DNA of 64,000 bases from Woeseiaceae bacterium (GTDB lineage Bacteria > Pseudomonadota > Gammaproteobacteria > Steroidobacterales > Woeseiaceae). The position numbers and the translations under genes are program-made. Within the stretch, counting starts at the first letter, position 1. Each line of letters opens with the position of its first letter. The notes under the pieces were generated by a model. It saw nothing but the letters and a program-made list of their open reading frames with translations. It was not told where the DNA came from and searched no databases. Below, one piece after another: positions 56,911 through 64,000 of this stretch. The stretch lies in the NCBI GenBank assembly GCA_021773135.1, contig JAJFKP010000010.1:163857-227856 (forward strand), in the 5' to 3' direction.

Positions 56911-56977
56911 CGGCTATTTAAAGGGCACCCGCAGATAAATAGCCGCCGGTGACTGCAGGCCGCGGCTGCTGCCGCGG
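56911..56977. repeat. two inverted repeats between the hypothetical gene and folE
   Basis: CGGCTATTT (56911-56919) pairs with AAATAGCCG (56937-56945). CCGCGGC-TGCT-GCCGCGG (56960-56977) is followed by TTT on the plus strand. The second could be a weak terminator for the convergent pair. Confidence 0.45.
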
Positions 56978-56995
56978 TTTCCCTGGCCCAACGGA

Positions 56996-57598
56996 CTAAC
57001 GGTTTTTGTTGATCATCTGCAGAAACTCGGCCCGGGTCCGGGCATCCCGACGAAACGTGCCAAGCATTTGACTGGTGACCATCGACACGCCGGACTTGTG
57101 AATGCCACGCGTGGTCATGCACTGGTGTACGGCATCGACAACCACGCCAACGCCCTTGGGTTTAAGTACGTCGAGGATGCAATGTGCAATTTGCGCTGTC
57201 ATTTTTTCCTGGACCTGGAATCGACGCGCAAATGCCTCGACCACCCTGGCAAGTTTACTAATGCCGACAACTTTATTGCTTGGCAGGTAGCCAACGTGCG
57301 CAACGCCGATAATCGGCGCCATGTGATGCTCACAATGCGACTCGAACGAAATATCACGTAACACGATCATTTCGTCGTATCCCTCAACTTCCTCGAAAGT
57401 CCGCTGCAGTGCCGCAACAGGATCATTGTTGTAGCCACTGAACCAGTCTTCATACGCCGCTGCAACTCGTTTGGGCGTGTCGACCAGACCTTCACGGCGC
57501 GGATCCTCGCCGGCCCATAAAAGAAGTGTTTCGACTGCCTCTTCTGCTTTCTTGCGACTGGGGCGCCTGGGTTTCCTGCTTGTTTTACGTATGGCCAA
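56996..57598 (-). CDS. folE: GTP cyclohydrolase I
   Basis: FolE converts GTP to dihydroneopterin triphosphate, the entry to folate synthesis. The 200-residue protein has [20 protein letters not shown] with zinc-binding Cys and His, [20 protein letters not shown] and a second Cys region near QIAHCILD. A basic N-terminal tail ([17 protein letters not shown]) is extra. It is preceded on the same strand by the glycosylase gene, 37 bases away. Confidence 0.96.
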   Translation of the reverse strand: MAIRKTSRKPRRPSRKKAEEAVETLLLWAGEDPRREGLVDTPKRVAAAYEDWFSGYNNDPVAALQRTFEEVEGYDEMIVLRDISFESHCEHHMAPIIGVAHVGYLPSNKVVGISKLARVVEAFARRFQVQEKMTAQIAHCILDVLKPKGVGVVVDAVHQCMTTRGIHKSGVSMVTSQMLGTFRRDARTRAEFLQMINKNR

Positions 57599-57635
57599 TG
57601 CTGGTCGCCTGTTGCTTACGGGGCTGGGCAGGATA

Positions 57636-58508
57636 CTACAGCGCGTCGGGCCAGTCGTCCTTCAGCAGGCGAGACAATGACCGGTCTGCGAGAATCTTGC
57701 CGCCGGTCTGGCAAGCCGGGCAGTAGTTTGTCTCATTACTTTTGTAGCGAATGCGGGCAATCGATGTGTTGCAGTCGGGACAAGGTTTGCCGAATTTGCC
57801 GTGAACAGCCATGTCCTCGCGGAACGCGGTTACTTTTCCTGGAACTTCACCACCTGCCGCAGCGCGCAGGCGCTCGCGTGCGTCGGCCAGTGTCGATTTT
57901 GTTGCCGCAAAGAGTCGGCGCCGTTCCTCACCGGTCAACCGGCTCGTCAGCTTGACCGGTGAAAGCCTTGCTGCGTGCAGGATTTCATCCGAATAAGCAT
58001 TGCCAATTCCGCTGAACATGCGCGGATTGGTCAGCGCTCGTTTCATTGTCCGGTTTTCCGCGAGGAGGCGGTCAGAAAACAACGCGAAATCGCATTCCAG
58101 TGGTTCGACACCACCCGGATCGTGTGCATGCAGTGCTTCCAGTCCACGCACGAGGTGCAGGGATGCGCGTTTCCTTGTGCCGGCTTCGGTCAACAACAAG
58201 GTTCCGCAAGAAAAGTCGAATGCCGCCAATTGCTGTTTGCCGCCGATGCTAACCGAGTCCTTACGCCAATGCAGTCTTCCGGCGATCATAAGGTGCACAA
58301 TCAGCCATAGCTCGTCCTCAAGGCCGATCGCAATACGTTTGCCGATCCGTTTCAGGGCAACGACTTTCTTGTTGTGCGCGGCAGACAGTGGCGGGTCGAC
58401 ACTGCGTACGAGGAATGGCTTGCTAACGCGTATCTGCGCCAGGGTCTGTTCGATAATTCGAGTTGCGAGGGTTTCGACGTAGACGTCTATGTCCGGTAGT
58501 TCGGGCAT
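57636..58508 (-). CDS. Fpg/Nei-family DNA glycosylase
   Basis: This base-excision repair glycosylase/AP lyase has 290 residues. It has the N-terminal MPELPD catalytic start (Pro2, Glu3), a helix-two-turn-helix region ([20 protein letters not shown]), and a C-terminal zinc finger with four Cys ([11 protein letters not shown], then [10 protein letters not shown]). The finger's usual Arg/Thr pattern is altered (SNETNY), and about 20 residues follow it, so the specificity (Fpg or Nei type) is uncertain. It ends 37 bases before folE and begins 30 bases after msrA ends. Confidence 0.88.
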   Translation of the reverse strand: MPELPDIDVYVETLATRIIEQTLAQIRVSKPFLVRSVDPPLSAAHNKKVVALKRIGKRIAIGLEDELWLIVHLMIAGRLHWRKDSVSIGGKQQLAAFDFSCGTLLLTEAGTRKRASLHLVRGLEALHAHDPGGVEPLECDFALFSDRLLAENRTMKRALTNPRMFSGIGNAYSDEILHAARLSPVKLTSRLTGEERRRLFAATKSTLADARERLRAAAGGEVPGKVTAFREDMAVHGKFGKPCPDCNTSIARIRYKSNETNYCPACQTGGKILADRSLSRLLKDDWPDAL

Positions 58509-58538
58509 CGAGCCATCATCCCAGGACGCGGCGCGGGG

Positions 58539-59138
58539 TCACGATGCAGCAGCAACTCCGACCGGGCAGCTAACGCCGGTGCCGCCCAGGCCACAATAGC
58601 CGCCGGGATTTTTTGCCAGGTACTGCTGATGATATTCTTCGGCATACAGGAACGTATCCAGCGGGCCAATCTCTGTCGTGATCTTTCCGAAGCCCGCCGC
58701 ATTGAGCTGCGCCTGGTAGGACAATCGCGACTCGTCCGCGGCGGCGCTTTGAGCAGCCGCCGTCGTGAAGATGGCCGACCGATACTGGGTGCCAACATCG
58801 TTGCCCTGCCGATTGCCCTGAGTTGGGTCGTGGCTCTCCCAGAATACCTGCAACAACTCCCGGTAGCTGACTCGACGTGGGTCGAACACCACGAGTACGA
58901 CTTCGGTATGACCGGTTTGCCCTGTGCAGACTTCCTGGTAGCTGGCCTTGGCACTGTGTCCCCCCGCGTAACCTGCTGCTGTGGCGTAGACGCCCGGCGT
59001 TTCCCAGAATCGCCTTTCCGCGCCCCAGAAACAGCCCATCCCGAATACTGCCTGCTCGAGACCTTCAGGAAAGGGCGGCCTGATCGTATTTTTGTTTACG
59101 AAATGCACGCTGTTTTCGCCGACCACGTTAATCTCCAA
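58539..59138 (-). CDS. msrA: peptide methionine sulfoxide reductase A
   Basis: MsrA reduces Met-S-sulfoxide in proteins. The 199-residue protein has the active site [48 protein letters not shown] and a resolving Cys in [16 protein letters not shown]. It overlaps the start of the neighbouring M23 peptidase gene's end by 11 bases. Its presence with msrPQ gives both cytosolic and periplasmic repair. Confidence 0.96.
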   Translation of the reverse strand: MEINVVGENSVHFVNKNTIRPPFPEGLEQAVFGMGCFWGAERRFWETPGVYATAAGYAGGHSAKASYQEVCTGQTGHTEVVLVVFDPRRVSYRELLQVFWESHDPTQGNRQGNDVGTQYRSAIFTTAAAQSAAADESRLSYQAQLNAAGFGKITTEIGPLDTFLYAEEYHQQYLAKNPGGYCGLGGTGVSCPVGVAAAS

Positions 59139-60003
59139 CCTGGTTGTGCATCACCGCGAGATAATGACGACCACGTCGCGGCTTGTGGACAACTCCGTCT
59201 GCACTGATAAAACTGAACGGCACGGATTGCGATCGCGCTCTGCTGGTTGCCCGGTATACCGCAAAATGAAGATGCGGCATCGTGGTATGACCGGTATTTC
59301 CCGACAGCCCGATTTTCTGGCCCGCAGTTACCCGGTCGCCAGGTGCTACCAGTGCGCCGTTTTGTTGCAAGTGGTAATACTCGCCTGTCGTACCGTCGTC
59401 ATGCAGCACAACAATGAAATTGGCAAATTTTCCGCAACCGTCTTCCCAACAACCTTTGTTGTGTGACTCAACGGTTCTGGCGACGATTCCGCCGCGTGCC
59501 GCATGCACCGCTGTGCCGACAGGCATGTTGAAATCAATGGCGTACTGTTCGTTACCCCGGTGACTGAAGCGGGAGCCGAATCCCTGCAATACACGATAGC
59601 TGGTGCCATCAGCGTACGGCAACAAATAGCGATAGTCGTCATCGTGCTCGGCATTTTCGCTTCCGATAGTCCAGCGGCAGGAAATCGACAGTTTGGCATC
59701 GTCCAGACTGGCTAGCGGCATATCCAGTAGCGGTCTCGTTTCCTGTGCATCAAGCGATCCCGTCAAAGACCTGGACCCGCTATAGCTCGTGCCGCTATCA
59801 CGGACTCTAATCGCGTAGGTGATTGGATACGCATTGGTGTTTTGGGCGGAGACTGACAACGTGTCGCCTGTGCGGCGCTCGTTGACGGTCAGCCAGTCCT
59901 CTTCACAAGCAGCACTCGCATTATTCTGCATGAGCAGCAGGGTGGCCAAAGCTGAAATTCCGTGTCGCACTGCAGCGTGTTTATTTTCTTGTCTGTTCAT
60001 CAT
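59128..60003 (-). CDS. secreted M23-family metallopeptidase
   Basis: The 291-residue exported protein has a signal region ([16 protein letters not shown]), an N-terminal beta-rich domain and a LytM/M23 domain. The zinc site is H and D in [17 protein letters not shown] with HLHFAV at the end, and GYYH-like [10 protein letters not shown] lies between. These residues predict an active endopeptidase, probably on peptidoglycan. It is transcribed just before msrA. Confidence 0.9.
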   Translation of the reverse strand: MMNRQENKHAAVRHGISALATLLLMQNNASAACEEDWLTVNERRTGDTLSVSAQNTNAYPITYAIRVRDSGTSYSGSRSLTGSLDAQETRPLLDMPLASLDDAKLSISCRWTIGSENAEHDDDYRYLLPYADGTSYRVLQGFGSRFSHRGNEQYAIDFNMPVGTAVHAARGGIVARTVESHNKGCWEDGCGKFANFIVVLHDDGTTGEYYHLQQNGALVAPGDRVTAGQKIGLSGNTGHTTMPHLHFAVYRATSRARSQSVPFSFISADGVVHKPRRGRHYLAVMHNQVGD

Positions 60004-60059
60004 GCTCCACTGTGCAATTCGGGACCTTCCCCTTCAGGCCACATGATTAACTAAAACTG

Positions 60060-61673
60060 TCAGGATTCGTCCGCCGATGCCGCAGTTTCTTCATCCGAAT
60101 TTTTAGAATCTTCCTGCGGCGAGGCCGCATCAGGTGTCTGCGTTTCCAGATCCGACTGCCTGTAGAAGAAATCATGTGTATAAATAATATCGTTTGTTGC
60201 AACCAACTGGCCGTCCTGCATGCGTGGCCTGTATATAAGTCTTCGCAGGCTACGGGCAACGATCTGGTCGAAATCGCCGATCTCTGCCGGTTGCGCTTCG
60301 ACCAGCCGCATGTTTGAAATTCGGCCATTCGGCTGGACCGTAAATCCAATACTAATCGTACCTGTTTCGAAACTTGGCGGCGCCTCTTTTGGCTCGTCCT
60401 TGCGTTCGCTGTTCAAATACTTCGCCGGATAAACATTCTGTAAAATCACCGGCGCTTCCAGGTGATCTCTGCGATTCCTGAGGCGCTCCGGTTGCCCGCC
60501 GTCGGACAATAGTTGCCATGCCTCTGCATAGATTCTTGCGCCGCGATTGGGGCGACCTGACAGAACGTAATAGTCACCAAGTGCCAGCAAAGTATCTTCA
60601 ACAATCTGCCAGTCGGCGTCGGGATTAGCGTCTGCAATACGATTGGCGCGCCGCAGGTGCGTCTCCCCCGATACGGTCGAGACCTCAGGCTGATAGTCAT
60701 ACTCAGCGGGGCTGACAAACAGATACGACTTGCCGAGATTCTTCAGCGGCGTAATCAGTTCGAGACTTTCCTTGCCCTTGTGTTTTTCGAGGATATTGAT
60801 GATCTGGCGCCAGGTTCCACGCTCGCTTTGAAAACGTTGCAGTCGGTGCTGCCAGTTTGCCCGCTTTCGCAATGCAGGAAGAATGTCCAGGCTCGTAGGG
60901 TCAACGTTGCGCGACTGGATCGCAAAGATATTTTCCTGAATGCCGGTGGCTTCCTTAAATTCACCCATTGACAGGTAGAGCTCCGCCATCGATTCGAGCG
61001 TCTGGACCTGCTCCGAATTGTGCGGGCCGTCATTTACATGACTGACATGAACGGCTCGCTGATAGCTTTTTCTAGCCATGTCCGGACGCCCCAGAGCCGC
61101 CTGAGTGGCGGCGAGTCCCTGCAGTGGATTAATCAGCGCCGGGCTAAGCCGGTTATCAATTCGCTCGACAATCCCGATGGATGCCGAAAAATTCAGGAGG
61201 GCCGCCTCGTAATCCTTATTGTTATGCTGCGCTATTCCTAGGTTCGTGATGGCTTTTGCGGAATCATGGCTATCGAGCCCGTTAATGCTGATCGACAGCT
61301 CTACGACGCGCTTTGCCAGCGTATCGGCTTCCAGGTAATCCTTGTTTTTCAGCGCTTCCCGATACAGTTCGAACAGGCGCGCCAGTTCCTCGGTGTCCTG
61401 CTCAAACTGGGATGGCGGCTCGACCCAGTCGTCGCCCTCGTCGTCTTCCACGAGTCGATAGCTGCCTGTGTCCTCATCCTGAACAAGGTCGTCATTCTGG
61501 TCGTCGTCGACCGTGTCGTTATCTTCGGCGTACCTGTCGTCAATGACGATGGGAGAGAGGACCTCGTCGTCCCCGGCCGTTTGGGCGCGTCCCGGGGCAC
61601 CGTACGCCAAAGCCGTAACTATCGATATTGCCAGCGCAATGTTACGCGAACAGGTATTTTCCAAGAATGCCAT
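60060..61673 (-). CDS. exported TPR protein with C-terminal TonB-like domain
   Basis: The protein of about 537 residues has a signal peptide (IALAISIVTALAYGAPGRA), an acidic segment (NDTVDDDQNDDLVQDEDTG), about eight TPR-like repeats, and a C-terminal TonB-type domain (GTISIGFTVQPNGRISNMRL, then RLIYRPRM). I start it at 61673 because this places the signal near the N-terminus; 61718 is also possible. Its TPR part is paralogous to the protein at 11993-12694. Function is probably periplasmic scaffolding. Confidence 0.82.
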   Translation of the reverse strand: MAFLENTCSRNIALAISIVTALAYGAPGRAQTAGDDEVLSPIVIDDRYAEDNDTVDDDQNDDLVQDEDTGSYRLVEDDEGDDWVEPPSQFEQDTEELARLFELYREALKNKDYLEADTLAKRVVELSISINGLDSHDSAKAITNLGIAQHNNKDYEAALLNFSASIGIVERIDNRLSPALINPLQGLAATQAALGRPDMARKSYQRAVHVSHVNDGPHNSEQVQTLESMAELYLSMGEFKEATGIQENIFAIQSRNVDPTSLDILPALRKRANWQHRLQRFQSERGTWRQIINILEKHKGKESLELITPLKNLGKSYLFVSPAEYDYQPEVSTVSGETHLRRANRIADANPDADWQIVEDTLLALGDYYVLSGRPNRGARIYAEAWQLLSDGGQPERLRNRRDHLEAPVILQNVYPAKYLNSERKDEPKEAPPSFETGTISIGFTVQPNGRISNMRLVEAQPAEIGDFDQIVARSLRRLIYRPRMQDGQLVATNDIIYTHDFFYRQSDLETQTPDAASPQEDSKNSDEETAASADES

Positions 61674-61769
61674 TGTCTGTGCTTTTGCCCGTGACCCCTC
61701 GTTCAGACTCCGTCCCATGAAATTAGTTCTTCAACCAACGTCCGGGATGGACCCATCAACTATACAGGA

Positions 61770-62831
61770 TCAGTCGAATCCGAGAGACATCTGGCGCTGC
61801 CCTGGCGGTCGAAATCGGTCGCAATCGAGCGTCTCGCGCTGCCGTTTCGTGTTCAACTGCAGGCGGCGGCAGGTGGTCTTGAAGCGCCTGTCGATCATCG
61901 CTGCATAGGGGCCGCGGCCGCGCTGGCGAATGCCGAAGCGAGCGTCGTATGCGGCGCCACCGCTGGCCTGGCGCAGCAGGCTCATGATGTGGCCCGCTCG
62001 CAGCGGATAGTGGGACTCCAGCCAGTCCGAGAATATCTGTTTCATTTCATGCGGCAGCCGCAGCAATATCCAACTCGCCTTGCGCGCGCCGCTGGCAGCG
62101 GCACGGGAAAGAATGGTTTCAATTTCAGTGTCGTTCAAAGCGGGTATGACCGGTGCCAGCATTACGCTGACAGGCACTGCCGCCGCCGCCAGTTCCTCGA
62201 TGAGCCGGAAGCGAACCGCGGCCGCTGGTACCCTCGGTTCAAGAATCCGCTTTAGTTCGGAGTTCATCGTCGGCACACTCACGGCGACCGATACCAGCCG
62301 GCGTTGTGCAAGTTCGCCCAGTATGTCCAGGTCACGGGACATCAGTCCGCCCTTGGTTATCAGGCTTACCGGGTGTTCATGTTGCAGGAAGAGCTCGAGA
62401 AGGCGCCTGGTGATTTTCAGCCTTTTCTCCGCCGGCTGATACGGATCAGTATTCGCCCCTATCGTGATCGGCTGCACCACGTAGCCGGGTTTTTGCCAGG
62501 TCTCAAGCAGTCGCTCGGCGGCGTTCGCTTTGTAGAAAATCTGGGTTTCGAAATCCAGTCCCGGAGATAGATCCAGATAGCTGTGGCTCGGTCTGGCGTA
62601 GCAATACACGCAACCGTGCTCGCAGCCCAGGTAGGGGTTGATGGAACGATCAAAGGGGATATCGGGCGATGCATTGCTGCTCACGATGGACTTGGCCTGC
62701 ATGGCCTTGAGGACCGTTTGTGGCGCAGTCTCAGGAGAGAAATCGCCAGCGTCCGGCTCGACCACCCGTTGCTCAAACCGCCCTGGCAGGCGCGACACGG
62801 CGCCTCGCCCGGCGTGTGCTTTCGTGCGCAT
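61770..62831 (-). CDS. PA0069-type radical SAM protein (SplB-like)
   Basis: The protein has the radical SAM cluster motif CEHGCVYCYARPSH (CxxxCxxC), SYLDLSPGLDFETQIFYK and the family block GANTDPYQPAEK. It belongs to the group related to spore photoproduct lyase, whose substrate in Proteobacteria is not established; DNA repair is inferred. I use the ATG at 62831 (MRTKAHAGRGAVSRLPGRFE); ATGs at 62840 and 62855 are alternatives. A LexA-type box is located directly upstream. Confidence 0.85.
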   Translation of the reverse strand: MRTKAHAGRGAVSRLPGRFEQRVVEPDAGDFSPETAPQTVLKAMQAKSIVSSNASPDIPFDRSINPYLGCEHGCVYCYARPSHSYLDLSPGLDFETQIFYKANAAERLLETWQKPGYVVQPITIGANTDPYQPAEKRLKITRRLLELFLQHEHPVSLITKGGLMSRDLDILGELAQRRLVSVAVSVPTMNSELKRILEPRVPAAAVRFRLIEELAAAAVPVSVMLAPVIPALNDTEIETILSRAAASGARKASWILLRLPHEMKQIFSDWLESHYPLRAGHIMSLLRQASGGAAYDARFGIRQRGRGPYAAMIDRRFKTTCRRLQLNTKRQRETLDCDRFRPPGQRQMSLGFD

Positions 62832-62858
62832 GTTCGTCATCAATCGGGTCGCCATATA

Positions 62859-62874
62859 CTGTGTTTACATACAG
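62859..62874. promoter_or_regulatory. LexA-type SOS box before the radical SAM gene
   Basis: CTGTGTTTACATACAG is a perfect CTGT-N8-ACAG box. It lies 28-43 bases before the ATG at 62831 and four bases before an alternative ATG at 62855, which favours the downstream start. No other gene start is near on the plus strand, so it should act on the radical SAM gene. Confidence 0.68.
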
Positions 62875-62913
62875 TATTTTACCCGCACACAGAGGTCAAG
62901 CTTTCCGCGCCGA

Positions 62914-63273
62914 CTAGTTAAGAACCCGGTAGCCGCGGCCGCGCATGCACCGTTTGAATACATCCTGCTGTTCCCGGCTGCCACGCAGCGTAGAACGGGT
63001 CGCCCCCCAGACAGCGCCATAGCCCGCTCCTGGACCGGCGTCGCCACTGATTGCGCCGACCGCAGCGCCTGCGACAGCGCCGCCAGCAGCGCCCTTGGCG
63101 GCACCCCTCGCAATGATGACTTCTTCCGCATAGGCCTCACAGTCGCTCCAGTCATCCTGCATCGCGACCGGATCAACACCTTTCATGTCAATGATCGGAT
63201 CCGGGTGAGACGCACACCCCGCCAGGGTCAGGCCAGACAGGACGACAGCAAAACACGCGAGTTTTATGATCAT
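62914..63273 (-). CDS. glycine-zipper lipoprotein
   Basis: The product of about 119 residues has a lipoprotein signal, MIIKLACFAVVLSGLTLAGC, with the lipobox LAGC. A glycine zipper (GAAKGAAGGAVAGAAVGAIS) and two Cys residues (SDCEAYAEE, FKRCMRGRGY) follow. The ATG at 63273 is chosen because the signal starts there. Such proteins insert in or bind the outer membrane; the exact role is unknown. Confidence 0.82.
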   Translation of the reverse strand: MIIKLACFAVVLSGLTLAGCASHPDPIIDMKGVDPVAMQDDWSDCEAYAEEVIIARGAAKGAAGGAVAGAAVGAISGDAGPGAGYGAVWGATRSTLRGSREQQDVFKRCMRGRGYRVLN

Positions 63274-63407
63274 GACGACTCCTTGGAATTCCACGGCCAT
63301 TACGCTCACGGCCAGCTTGGTCTTATTGCACGAGCACGGGTAAGCTCAGGCCCGACACTATAATAACGTCACGCGAACCAATCGGTTGACCAGGCAATAA
63401 TTCATTT

Positions 63408-64000
63408 ATGGCGAGTTCGAAACACGGCGGTGCCGCAAGAGCAATTCTGTACGCATTTCTGGCCAATGGCGGAATCGCGCTGGCCAAATCCTGGGCAGCG
63501 GTGGTTACCGGATCGGGGAGTATGCTGGCGGAGGCTATTCACTCTTACGCGGATACCGGCAACCAGGTGCTCCTCTACCTAGGTCTGCGGCAATCTACCA
63601 AGCCGCCCGATGCCGAACATCCGCTGGGCTATGGCAAGGTCAGTTATTTCTGGAGTTTTATCGTTGCCCTGATGCTATTTACTCTCGGCGGCCTGTTCTC
63701 GATTTACGAGGGCTTCCACAAATTCAATCACCCTGAGCCGCTGTCGAATATCTGGATTGCCGTAGGTGTCTTAAGTGTGGCAATCATCCTGGAAACATTT
63801 TCATTATTGGGCTGCCTGCGCGAGATTTCGATCATACGAGGCGAGCGACCGTTCAGGCTCTGGTTAAAGCATACGCGCAGCTCGGAACTGGTGGTTGTAC
63901 TCGGCGAAGATATTGCTGCACTGCTTGGTTTGGTACTGGCACTAATCTTCGTTTCCCTGGCGGCGATTACCGGCAACGGAATCTACGATGCGATCGGCTC
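63408..64000 (+). CDS. cation diffusion facilitator transporter (partial)
   Basis: The gene runs off the window's right edge; about 197 codons are visible from the ATG at 63408. The product begins MASSKHGGAARAILYAFLAN, has the metal-site motif AEAIHSYADTGNQVLL (HSxxD), EHPLGYGKVSYFW, and several TM helices. It belongs to the CDF (ZitB/FieF-like) family that exports divalent metals such as Zn or Fe. Its start lies 134 bases from the divergent lipoprotein gene. Confidence 0.85.
   Translation, partial: MASSKHGGAARAILYAFLANGGIALAKSWAAVVTGSGSMLAEAIHSYADTGNQVLLYLGLRQSTKPPDAEHPLGYGKVSYFWSFIVALMLFTLGGLFSIYEGFHKFNHPEPLSNIWIAVGVLSVAIILETFSLLGCLREISIIRGERPFRLWLKHTRSSELVVVLGEDIAALLGLVLALIFVSLAAITGNGIYDAIG

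Overview
The window is a 64 kb chromosomal segment from a moderately GC-rich gammaproteobacterium. The evidence is conserved gene order: rhlB facing trxA-rho; dsbD, a TlpA-like gene, aroQ-accB-accC-prmA, a zinc-ribbon/DUF3426 gene, dusB-fis-purH-purD in one long run; plus PlsB, TrhO, MsrPQ and a Glk-type glucokinase. The lineage cannot be fixed from this alone. A CIRCE operator at groESL suggests a group that kept HrcA (a Chromatiales-, Xanthomonadales- or Woeseia-like relative is a guess). Coding density is high and several convergent pairs share their stop codons. No rRNA, tRNA, CRISPR array, complete insertion sequence or prophage is visible.

Layout. 1-640: gene-poor edge with a possible decayed small gene. 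641-6423 (minus): RND efflux operon. 6526-11008: an exported amidohydrolase diverging from two overlapping membrane GTPases. 11139-14508: a DJ-1-like exported protein, a TPR protein, and an HNH/DUF222 endonuclease diverging from an alkyltransferase-like protein across a perfect LexA-type box. 14509-20984: tandem DsbA-fold protein, hydrolase, small lipoprotein, glucokinase, plsB-trhO. 21141-25979: a two-repeat secreted protein, copAB with a small Cys-rich exported protein, a YdcH-like protein and cysQ. 26026-30020: nucleotidase, rhlB, trxA, rho and a strong terminator. 30114-45619: DoxX, a flavin-nucleotide-binding protein, then the long minus-strand housekeeping run from dsbD to moeA. 45773-47948: groESL with overlapping sigma-32-like promoter and CIRCE. 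47968-52793: FkbM methyltransferase, msrPQ, membrane protein, FrnE-like protein, epoxide-hydrolase-like protein. 52824-56278: ileS with a complete T-box leader. 56477-64000: a hypothetical protein, folE, an Fpg/Nei glycosylase, msrA, an M23 peptidase, a TPR/TonB protein, a radical SAM protein with its own LexA-type box, a glycine-zipper lipoprotein, and the start of a CDF transporter.

Most unusual system: ileS is preceded by what reads as a full tRNA-sensing T-box riboswitch. It has an AGTA specifier-loop motif, an ATC (Ile) specifier, a TGGTACC antiterminator bulge between two helices, and a competing terminator with a T-run. T-boxes belong mainly to Firmicutes and Actinobacteria and are exceptional in Gammaproteobacteria. 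The enzyme is a type 2 (eukaryote-like) IleRS whose class I signature reads G-I-H-H rather than HxGH, a swap associated with extreme mupirocin resistance. Gene and riboswitch therefore look like one horizontally acquired unit. Two other signals stand out: four copies of a 14-bp palindrome embedded in frame in the HNH gene, each encoding Val/Ile-Ser-Ala-Glu-Thr, and two perfect CTGT-N8-ACAG boxes in front of DNA-repair-like genes.
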